Part shown: positions 34,901 through 40,709 of the stretch, one piece after another
Layout of the letters: the number at the start of each line of letters is the position of its first letter
Position numbering within the stretch: position 1 is the stretch's first letter
From: Methanomassiliicoccales archaeon
GTDB lineage: Archaea; Thermoplasmatota; Thermoplasmata; SG8-5
Assembly (NCBI GenBank): GCA_030612505.1
Contig: JAUWNU010000006.1
Location: 1-41,965 of the forward strand
Length of the DNA stretch: 41,965 nt
Direction of reading: 5' to 3'
Notes under the pieces: generated by a model
What the model was told of the DNA's origin: nothing
Database searches by the model: none
The model's input: the letters and a program-made list of their open reading frames with translations, nothing else
Position numbers and translations under genes: made by a program

Positions 34901-36443
34901 AGATGAAAAAGATGCAATGCATCGCAGAGAACTGGAAGTCAATGAACGCGAGAGAAAAGTCAATCAGAAACAGGTAGATATTGATGGGAAACTTTCTAAT
35001 TACTCAAAACGCGAAGGCGAATTACTGGCCCATGAAGAAGCACTGAATGAACTGGATGCCGAAGTTCAGCAGCGGCTGGATGATGTTCGAGGAAAAGAAA
35101 CTAGCCTTGAAAATCAACGGGATGAGATTACAGCAAAGGAAGCCGAGGTAAAACGGCTTGAAGATGATATTGTACTAAGGGAAAAGCAGATCATCAAGAC
35201 CAAAGCTGGCTTCGAGAAGCGCGAGGTAAAGCTTCAGGAGATGGAGAAAGAACTTAAAGATCAGAAAACACGTTTAATCAGCCAGAAAGATGATATTGAG
35301 AAAGTCTGGAGGGATATCGGCAAGGAAACAAAATCCATAGAGGCAAAGCAGAAACATCTCCGGAGCCAGGAAACCGATATGGAGGTTAAGAAGGATGAGA
35401 TGGCCAAGAGGTCTGACGAGCTCAAACGTGCAGAAATGGACCTCAATTACAAATCAGATGATCTTGTGGAACGGGATAAAGAACTGGACACGAACATTGA
35501 AAAGATGGCCAAGGAAACTGAAGAACTAAAGGTTCGGGCAGAGATAATAACCCGCCGTGAAGCGGAACTGGCTGCCCATGAGCGGGACCTCAATCAGATG
35601 GAGGCTGACCTTCATGCCAAACTTGAAAATATTAAAACGGAAAGGGTAGAACTAGACAAGATGAAGGGCGACCTGCCCCAGAAGGTGAAAGAGATAGAGG
35701 GGCAGCAGAAGGAACTTCGTGAACGCGAGGCAGACCTCAACCGCATGCGCCGCCTGCTTGAAGAGGAAATGGATAAGCGTCAAGCAGAGATGGATATGCT
35801 GAAAGAAGAGAGAGAAAAGGTCGATGAAATGAAGCAATCTGCCATGGCATTAATGAAATACGGTAAATCTGTGGAGCAGAAGCGCAACCAGGAGATCCTA
35901 AAGAAACTGTCAATCGAGAATGAACGCAATGAGAAGCTCAGGGTCGTAATGGAAGAAGATTTGAAGGGCAAAGAAGAAGATGTTGAAAAGCGAGAGCGCG
36001 ATGCGCTTATGTTGGCCCAACAAAATCACCAGCTGCAGGATGAGCTGGATGTCCGCAGAAGGCAGGTAGATTCAGACATGGAAGCCCTTATGGTGGAGAA
36101 GAAGGAAGCTGCTGAAGTCTGGAAGCAGATTGAGATTGAAAGCCATAAGGCCATTGATGTGGAAGAAATTATTAGTGAGAGAGTCAACAAGCTTGTGGAG
36201 AATGAGAAGGCTAGCATAACCAAGGAAATTAATCGGCTCAAGAAGATGGAGAAGGAGCTATCTACCCGTGAAAAAGAGATTGGAAGCCGGGAGAAAGACC
36301 ACAAAGCTGATAAAGGAAAAATTTCAGCACTGGAAGCTGATATCAAACGGAAGGAAGAAGACCTGGTCAAGAAGGAAAAGATGCTTGAAGAGCGTAAAGA
36401 ATACCTTGATACGCTGAAAGAGAGTTTGACCAAACTTTTGTAA
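31941..36443 (+). CDS. Giant zinc-ribbon coiled-coil protein (1500 residues)
   Basis: A short helical start is followed by one zinc ribbon (C36-x2-C39-x10-C50-x2-C53) and an acidic, Pro/Glu-rich linker (about 60-185, with a repeated GDDTV...EVTEEM unit). About 1300 residues of nearly unbroken coiled coil then run from about 185 to the end. There is no ATPase head, so it is not an SMC or Rad50 protein. A coil of that length would be roughly 190-200 nm if continuous (0.15 nm per residue), which fits a filament, tether or scaffold. The protein is strongly acidic and basic in alternation. Function not recognised. Confidence 0.8.
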   Translation: MGLRDKAKKALEEEVKDAIVVDEPEQAPETEEDIECPKCGSSNSSDTAMCFSCGQNLKEDYVPEAEPTHEAESEVEPEEEIPEEPGIDISAQLIEKVDEQFPEPEEEPEPVIEAGDDTVENATEEMPDEEPEVIEEPPEEIETGDDTVNEVTEEMADEESAPEPEPEPEKEIVEEPPIPAMPDMSEIQKSIDKMKDLEKSEKELKGKLADTEKERDSNADKVKELEKNLEKLDAKEKELDSKDKELAEITGKVEKLEKKLADSDKAGADAGDLQNKISELEKTISVHGDKESEWEAQRNTMENEYAGLEKELKDLRKEQKKIEKSGQDAGEREKELEQKLIAIEAEKEELTSTFDDNKRKLEESTGELDGLKGEVESLKDKLENLNKNLEDSNKEAGKAKETEDRLKELESQIDIFQAEKESLVNEKEELSKNLEFEKGELTASIDEEKKRSEDYGVEIDELKKELANTKREMTKAKKSREKEKEEMGEEKKSLADLQDQLASQQAESEGKDEELRAMSEKLDNKSQELDETAESLKASQEELEKEKEKLSQEREAKEAELRGLGERLDADRGQLDERSQDLERQVEENRKEMDSMRADIEAKEKELENLKKNLDEAREGISTSESELNRDREEFEGKKSSLTAQEEELASRINEFEEKENSIAQMEADLNERNGIIDEAEKNLTKQEKDLKASMKEFDEEMAGKHEEFDIKFQEQDEKLHEIKSQQKELEDMREGIRMSKDEVGEKESEILEKRNEISEQLKDLDSRKEEVESREKELTKLEKKLDKSQANIEEREESINASKKEIKDREKALDAFNKELEAERKTLDEKNTGLNELEDKLGKRSSQMEEREITSSDFDKELKSLKKSLEEQIEEANERDKILTDMEKELKKENAKLTNTLEKLEQDRQHFNEDTEALEERTSALDDHDKVLTKKEKELANLETDLDTREEKIDTESSEIAAQREKLAGRKASFETTMEEREKALADEKDAMHRRELEVNERERKVNQKQVDIDGKLSNYSKREGELLAHEEALNELDAEVQQRLDDVRGKETSLENQRDEITAKEAEVKRLEDDIVLREKQIIKTKAGFEKREVKLQEMEKELKDQKTRLISQKDDIEKVWRDIGKETKSIEAKQKHLRSQETDMEVKKDEMAKRSDELKRAEMDLNYKSDDLVERDKELDTNIEKMAKETEELKVRAEIITRREAELAAHERDLNQMEADLHAKLENIKTERVELDKMKGDLPQKVKEIEGQQKELREREADLNRMRRLLEEEMDKRQAEMDMLKEEREKVDEMKQSAMALMKYGKSVEQKRNQEILKKLSIENERNEKLRVVMEEDLKGKEEDVEKRERDALMLAQQNHQLQDELDVRRRQVDSDMEALMVEKKEAAEVWKQIEIESHKAIDVEEIISERVNKLVENEKASITKEINRLKKMEKELSTREKEIGSREKDHKADKGKISALEADIKRKEEDLVKKEKMLEERKEYLDTLKESLTKLL

Positions 36444-36756
36444 AACTAAAAAGGGTCTAGGGTCTCTGTATCTATTCAAGTATAGTGGGTTCAGGGGCTA
36501 GGAAAATTAATGAGACTGGGGAACTAAAATTTATCTCATTTATTGTCAAAGTATCTAGCCAAACTTAAACCCTAGACCCTCTATTAGCGTTAACAAAACA
36601 TAGCCCCTATCACTTTTGTATACAAACACAGACCCTCTCTAACGATAACCAAGCAAAGACCCTTATAACAAATAACCAAACAAGTTTCTTTTAAAATATG
36701 GCAACCAAAACGTTTTTAAACAGGAAATAACAATATGTTCCTGTTGGAGTGATAGA
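36444..36756. repeat. Intergenic inverted and tandem degenerate repeats
   Basis: GGGTCTAGGGT (36453-36463) is the inverse of ACCCTAGACCC (36569-36579). Four loosely related units of about 27-29 bases then begin at 36574, 36601, 36630 and 36657; the clearest share AGACCCT(CT) at the front and TAAC...AA.CA at the end. No ORF. The spacing is too irregular and the units too diverged for a CRISPR array. It may mark an old duplication or a regulatory region of the next gene. Confidence 0.5.
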
Positions 36757-37194
36757 TTGGGTGACGAACCTGAAGAGAATGATAGCCTGAAGAAAGCCAG
36801 GGACATGATTGAATATATCGAAGACCAGGTTATCCGAGGCAAGGAGATGGGCATAGAATTTTCTGAAGTTCAAGCCCTAATTCAGGGTGCAAAAATGATG
36901 ATTGAATCAGATGTACTTCTTGATGCCCAGGATCTTATAGACCAGGCCACGGAAATGGCTAGCCTGCGTTTTACAGAGTTCCAGCTCCTTCAGGTTAATA
37001 TCAAAAAATTGGAAATGAAGATTAAGGAGACAACATTGGGCGACGATACAGAAGAAGCCGAGAAAAACCTCAAGATGGCAAAGTATCATCAAAACACTGG
37101 CTACTATCGATTGGGCAATGATTATGCCACAAGAGGGATGAAACTTTTCACCGAGAAGAAGGAGATTGAGTATAAGTGGGGGAGTGGGCTTTAG
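36757..37194 (+). CDS. Small helical protein next to the coiled-coil genes
   Basis: A 145-residue, almost entirely helical protein. It starts with TTG, chosen because GGAGTGAT precedes it directly. The sequence has helices of TPR- or four-helix-bundle type (ALIQGAKMMIESDVLLDAQDLIDQA, EKNLKMAKYHQNTGYYRLGNDY). It lies on the same strand downstream of the two coiled-coil genes, though 313 bases away, so operon membership is uncertain. No known function. Confidence 0.55.
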   Translation: MGDEPEENDSLKKARDMIEYIEDQVIRGKEMGIEFSEVQALIQGAKMMIESDVLLDAQDLIDQATEMASLRFTEFQLLQVNIKKLEMKIKETTLGDDTEEAEKNLKMAKYHQNTGYYRLGNDYATRGMKLFTEKKEIEYKWGSGL

Positions 37195-37251
37195 GAATGT
37201 TCAAACCCCCCAGGCATGTTCTTACCAATCCCTAGTCAAAGCGGTTGTTGT

Positions 37252-38202
37252 TTATTCGTCAATAATTTGAATATTAAACGATATTCTTCGATTGTATCCA
37301 GCCGGGAAATTATCGCCATCTGGATTAATTATAACTGGCCACCCACAAAGAGCATCTATTTCAAATTGAACTTTAATATAATCACCCTGGTATTCCTCAG
37401 GAATAATATTGTGGATGTAAAATGAATAATTGAAATAATTACTTCCCTTTGTTATATTGACTTTTTCAGATTTTGGAGATAGATACTCGAATGGCGAAGA
37501 AGATATCCAGACATCAAATTCTGCATCACAATTGGGAATATCTAAAAAGGAGTCAACAGTAACATTCAAACAACATAAATCACCATCATTGAATGAATAC
37601 AACGGATATAATGACTCGTCAGAGATATAATTAAAATTTCTAGAAACAGTATAAGTCGTATTTACCACATTATTGGGTGTCAATATTTGGCCAGTGTTTT
37701 CTCCAACATCTAGACAGAGAACATAGAGCGAATAATATTTACCATGTCCTAGCCCTACTTCATTATAATTTAGCGATTCATTTTGAATCAAGGATTCATT
37801 TGCGTAATAGCAACATCCGAATTTAACATAATATGTGCCAGTTTCTATCGGTTTTATTGTCCATGAATAAAAAAGTTCTTCGCCTGGGCTTCTAAGATTC
37901 CTAACACTTCCATTTGTTAGTATTATTGATTCTGGCAAAATTAATTGTTTAAAAATAGACTCATTTGCTCTACTTGTGATGCCAGTAACCTTGTGATAAG
38001 TTCTCCAAGTAATTGTTGTTTCTTTATTCAAGACCGGAGGCTCTGAAATAATGAAATCTGATGTGTAGTTGCTTTCTGTTGAACCCATACAACAGAGGGC
38101 ATAATAGTCATCATCGCTAGGTGAGTTCATAACAATTAAACCAGCAAGGATTGATACAATAATTATCATACTGGCAATTATTATTACTATTCCCTTTCTC
38201 AT
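37252..38202 (-). CDS. Exported cysteine-containing protein, unknown function
   Basis: A 316-residue protein with an N-terminal hydrophobic segment (about 4-26) and a short basic start, so it is probably anchored outside the cell. Cysteine pairs recur (CC near 37, CCYY, DLCC) and there are many N-x-S/T sites. Two beta-rich regions are visible. No domain recognised. It precedes the tRNA gene on the same strand with about 80 bases between. Confidence 0.55.
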   Translation of the reverse strand: MRKGIVIIIASMIIIVSILAGLIVMNSPSDDDYYALCCMGSTESNYTSDFIISEPPVLNKETTITWRTYHKVTGITSRANESIFKQLILPESIILTNGSVRNLRSPGEELFYSWTIKPIETGTYYVKFGCCYYANESLIQNESLNYNEVGLGHGKYYSLYVLCLDVGENTGQILTPNNVVNTTYTVSRNFNYISDESLYPLYSFNDGDLCCLNVTVDSFLDIPNCDAEFDVWISSSPFEYLSPKSEKVNITKGSNYFNYSFYIHNIIPEEYQGDYIKVQFEIDALCGWPVIINPDGDNFPAGYNRRISFNIQIIDE

Positions 38203-38281
38203 TTCTCATCAACCCATTTAATCTATGTATGTTAATTATTTAAGGATATTGGTACACCTTTTGTAAGCATAAAGAAAAAAG

Positions 38282-38382
38282 CGGACTCAGGGGGATTTTC
38301 GACGAATTTAATTATAACTCGATTCGAACCCCCGTCAAAGGCTCCGAAGGCCCTCAGGATATCCTGGCTACCCTATGAGTCC
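38282..38382 (-). tRNA. tRNA-Arg(UCG) with a 27-base T-loop intron
   Basis: After removing 27 bases the minus strand gives a full 74-base tRNA. The acceptor stem is GGACTCA with TGAGTCC. The D-loop is AGCCAGGATA. The anticodon stem is AGGGC/GCCTT with loop CTTCGGA, anticodon UCG at 38345-38347. The T-stem is GGGGG/CCCCC with loop TTCGAAT and the discriminator is G; no CCA is encoded. A T6 run follows directly. It decodes CGA (and by wobble other CGN) arginine codons. A promoter-like GATAAAAAG lies about 30-40 bases upstream. If the insert is not spliced, the gene would be a pseudogene. Confidence 0.85.
38296..38322 (-). other. Predicted bulge-helix-bulge intron in the tRNA T-loop
   Basis: The insert sits between tRNA positions 59 and 60. 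On the tRNA strand, T-stem GGGGG/CCCCC leads into a central helix TTCGA/TCGAA (or TTCG/CGAA), with small bulges AT and AAT (AAT and AAT in the shorter version). An intron stem CGAGTT/AATTCG with a 7-base loop follows. Cutting after AA in both bulges gives the normal loop TTCGAAT. Confidence 0.75.
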
Positions 38383-38430
38383 ACAAGCATTGCATTATCA
38401 AGGTCTTTTTATCATTTGTGGTTGGAAATC

Positions 38431-38646
38431 GTTGAATGCAAATCCAATTATTGATGAAACATAGCATTCGACAATGATGTGGAAACTATATCTGGCTTAA
38501 TTGAACATCATACTGCTCACAGCAATAAATGAGCAATGGTTGTATGCGGAAATTGATGAAAGAAGAAGGAGCATACGACAGATGTGGCAGCAATAATAAT
38601 TTTAATTAAACATCAAAAATGACCGTAATCAGAAATTGTCAATCAA
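38431..38646. repeat. Two tandem ~108-base units with covarying hairpins
   Basis: Units begin at 38431 and 38539. Each has GTTG(A/T)ATGC, then ATTGATGAAA, then GCAT(T/A)CGAC, then GATGTGG and TAATT(G/A)AACATCA. The stem base pair A-T in unit 1 is T-A in unit 2. The second unit merges into an 8-bp inverted repeat CCGTAATC/GATTACGG (38623-38657). Confidence 0.6.
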
Positions 38647-38661
38647 GAGGATTACGGCTAC

Positions 38662-38724
38662 GCTACCCTATGAGTCCACAAGTGTCAGAATGCCAAGGGG
38701 TTTTTATCGTTTTTGGTTGGAATT
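38662..38724 (-). pseudogene. Partial copy of the tRNA-Arg 5' end and its promoter
   Basis: Bases 38662-38682 are identical to 38367-38387 (21 nt: the tRNA acceptor 5' strand, the start of the D-arm and the base run before it). The next 42 bases also resemble the tRNA's upstream region, including (G/C)ATAAAAA and a CCAACCA block. The tRNA body is not continued after GTAGC. The GATAAAAA overlaps the stop codon of the DUF998 gene. Confidence 0.6.
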
Positions 38725-39282
38725 ATAGTACCACCACCCCAGCATCCCGAACCAAATACTCCCAGGCACAAAGGTCAGAACCTCAGGGATGGCTATGCCA
38801 GGGCCCCAGTTGATGCTCCAGCCGATTATTCCGATAATTGCAACGGCAAAGGCTGCGATTCCCAGGTATTTTGGCTTCTTGAACAGGAAATAAGTGCCCA
38901 TAACAAGGCATGCCAGCAATAACAAAACAAAAAATGCCACAGAGAAGTAAAAATGATGTGGTGAATAGTCTTCTGTAAAAACTCCAATGCCTACAAGGGC
39001 GATTGAAGCCAGAAACATCATTAACATTCCGATTTTTCCCAGCCAGTGCTTGAGAGCCATGATAACTCCCAGGGCAAAAACCATACACATAATTCCGCAT
39101 ACTATAAGCGAAATATTAAAAATCGGCGCAACATCACTTACCCCTAAATCGCTGATCGCATTGTTCCTCCAGCTGAACCAGGGCGACAGCATAATGGCCA
39201 CTGCAATTGAGCCCAGTGCATAGGCCGGGCCAATGATTGCCAGCAACCCTATCTTTCTATTTTTCAGAATCTCAAAATTCAT
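38704..39282 (-). CDS. DUF998 family membrane protein
   Basis: A 192-residue integral membrane protein with about six hydrophobic segments. The WRNNAISDLGVSDVAPIFN motif after the first helix is the mark of DUF998 proteins. A conserved FTEDYSPHHF lies in the middle. Function of the family is not known. It is the last gene of the minus-strand run that begins with the hydrogenase; its start codon is 2 bases after the flavin reductase stop. Confidence 0.8.
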   Translation of the reverse strand: MNFEILKNRKIGLLAIIGPAYALGSIAVAIMLSPWFSWRNNAISDLGVSDVAPIFNISLIVCGIMCMVFALGVIMALKHWLGKIGMLMMFLASIALVGIGVFTEDYSPHHFYFSVAFFVLLLLACLVMGTYFLFKKPKYLGIAAFAVAIIGIIGWSINWGPGIAIPEVLTFVPGSIWFGMLGWWYYNSNQKR

Positions 39283-39283
39283 A

Positions 39284-39763
39284 TTACTCCAGGTATTTCG
39301 ACCGATGCCAGTTTAGAGGTTTTCCTTCGCCCTGCCAGGCTTCAATAACCTCTCCGAATAGCGCCCAGTGGTCGCCCTGCTCTGTTTGATGTGCCTTTCT
39401 GCAAACAAATCCGGCAAGTGAGCCAGGCACAAGGGGCACATCATGAGCTGCCATGAAAGGTTCCAGGTTCATTAATTCAAATTTATCAAGATCACGGCCG
39501 CTCTTTGTTCCGAATGTCATGCCTATTTTTTCTTGACCTTCTGCAAGCTGGCATACTCCAAAGTATTCAATGTCTTTCAGCATGTCCCAGGTATGGCGCA
39601 ATGGGCTAATTGAAGTGCATAAAATCGGCGGGTCTATTGATATCTGGGTGGTCCAGGCAGCAGTCATTCCATTGAGCTGTTTTCCATCATTGGCTGTAAT
39701 TATTGTAACCGGGTGGGACAAAAAACTCAGGGCTTTTCCAGGGTCCAGTGGTTCAAATGTCAT
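39284..39763 (-). CDS. Flavin reductase family protein
   Basis: A 159-residue FMN-binding split-barrel protein. SHPVTIITANDGKQLNGMTAAWTTQISIDPPIL is the typical flavin-reductase start, and GHWALFGEV-like DHWALFGEVIEAW closes the domain. It probably binds FMN and transfers reducing equivalents; the electron donor is not clear. The start overlaps the thioesterase gene by 11 bases. The context next to hydrogenase genes hints at a redox role. Confidence 0.88.
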   Translation of the reverse strand: MTFEPLDPGKALSFLSHPVTIITANDGKQLNGMTAAWTTQISIDPPILCTSISPLRHTWDMLKDIEYFGVCQLAEGQEKIGMTFGTKSGRDLDKFELMNLEPFMAAHDVPLVPGSLAGFVCRKAHQTEQGDHWALFGEVIEAWQGEGKPLNWHRSKYLE

Positions 39764-40166
39764 CTTCTTTATTCTCCATAAATATTGATTTTAATTCAGC
39801 TGGAATAGGTTTGGATTTTCCAGACTTGTCAGTGCACACATGAACAGAATGGGCCCTGGCTATAACTTCGCTTCTGTCCTTTCTGATAACCAGATAGTCA
39901 AACCTTATGCTCTTGGTTCCAACATGGCTTATCCAGGTTTCCAGGATAACAAGCTCATCATATCTTGCTGGGGCCAGATAATTACAATGTGTTTCCACGA
40001 TCATGAGAAATGTTCCATCCTTTTCAATTTGGATCATTGGAACTCCCATGTCCCGGAGAAATTCAACGCGTCCTTCCTCCAGCCAGCGGAAATAATTCAC
40101 ATTGTTCACAACGCCCATCTGGTCAATTTCGATGTATCGCACACGGATTTCTTCTCTGCCTCTCAT
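39753..40166 (-). CDS. Acyl-CoA thioesterase, YbgC-like hotdog fold
   Basis: A 137-residue 4HBT-type protein. The active-site stretch VRYIEIDQMGVVNNVNYFRWLEEGR has the catalytic Asp D15 and the Y..W.E..R helix of the YbgC group. It likely hydrolyses acyl- or benzoyl-CoA thioesters; the substrate cannot be assigned. It overlaps the flavin reductase gene and starts 33 bases after the hydrogenase protease gene. Confidence 0.85.
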   Translation of the reverse strand: MRGREEIRVRYIEIDQMGVVNNVNYFRWLEEGRVEFLRDMGVPMIQIEKDGTFLMIVETHCNYLAPARYDELVILETWISHVGTKSIRFDYLVIRKDRSEVIARAHSVHVCTDKSGKSKPIPAELKSIFMENKEDDI

Positions 40167-40199
40167 AGTACCCGAAAGAGCAAGCCAGGATAAATAATT

Positions 40200-40655
40200 T
40201 CACGCTGTTTTAATTAATTTTAAAATTTGAGAAGCCAGTTCTGGAAGTGCTGCTTCCACTTCCGGCGACAGTGTTTCAGAGAATTCCACCTTCGCTGGCT
40301 GGATTGCTGCAATGAATACCTTTTCAGGAAGCTGGTCAAGCTTCTTTGCCAGCTCCAGAACCTTCAGAATATCAATATCATGAAGCGAGTATCCCAGTGT
40401 TTTGATGGATTCGACATCCTGGGGCCGGAACACACGAATTTCGCCTGGCTGGCCATCAAAATCTACTGCGTCGCAGATAATTGCCATATCCAAATTTTCA
40501 AACTTATGAAGGAGTGTCATGCCGCCGGTGGCTAATTCTATTGTGAAAACGCCTTCTGGTAATTCATCTGGCAGTAACTTTAGAACTTTCACTCCGGCTC
40601 CGTCGTCGCCCATGACCGTATTGCCGATACCAATAATCGCTACTCTGGATATCAT
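40200..40655 (-). CDS. [NiFe]-hydrogenase maturation protease
   Basis: A 151-residue protein of the HyaD/HybD/HycI family. GIGNTVMGDDGAGV is the N-terminal signature. Likely nickel-sensing residues are D18, D62 (CDAVD) and H92 (LHDID), matching E/D16, D62 and H93 of HybD. It trims the C-terminus of the large subunit after nickel insertion. Position directly downstream of the large-subunit gene fits this. Confidence 0.92.
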   Translation of the reverse strand: MISRVAIIGIGNTVMGDDGAGVKVLKLLPDELPEGVFTIELATGGMTLLHKFENLDMAIICDAVDFDGQPGEIRVFRPQDVESIKTLGYSLHDIDILKVLELAKKLDQLPEKVFIAAIQPAKVEFSETLSPEVEAALPELASQILKLIKTA

Positions 40656-40709
40656 GAAAATATGAAAAGGGGAAGAGGTTAAAAAGTTACCTCTCCCATT
40701 TTATTTCGG

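Noticed and set aside
36574-36684. Possible CRISPR-like array (AGACCCT units)
   Set aside because: Units are strongly diverged, spacers are missing and no cas gene is near.
38296-38322. Reading the 27-base tRNA insert as a random mutation making a pseudogene
   Set aside because: The rest of the tRNA is perfectly base-paired and the insert edges form a bulge-helix-bulge, which favours an intron; a dead gene remains the fallback.
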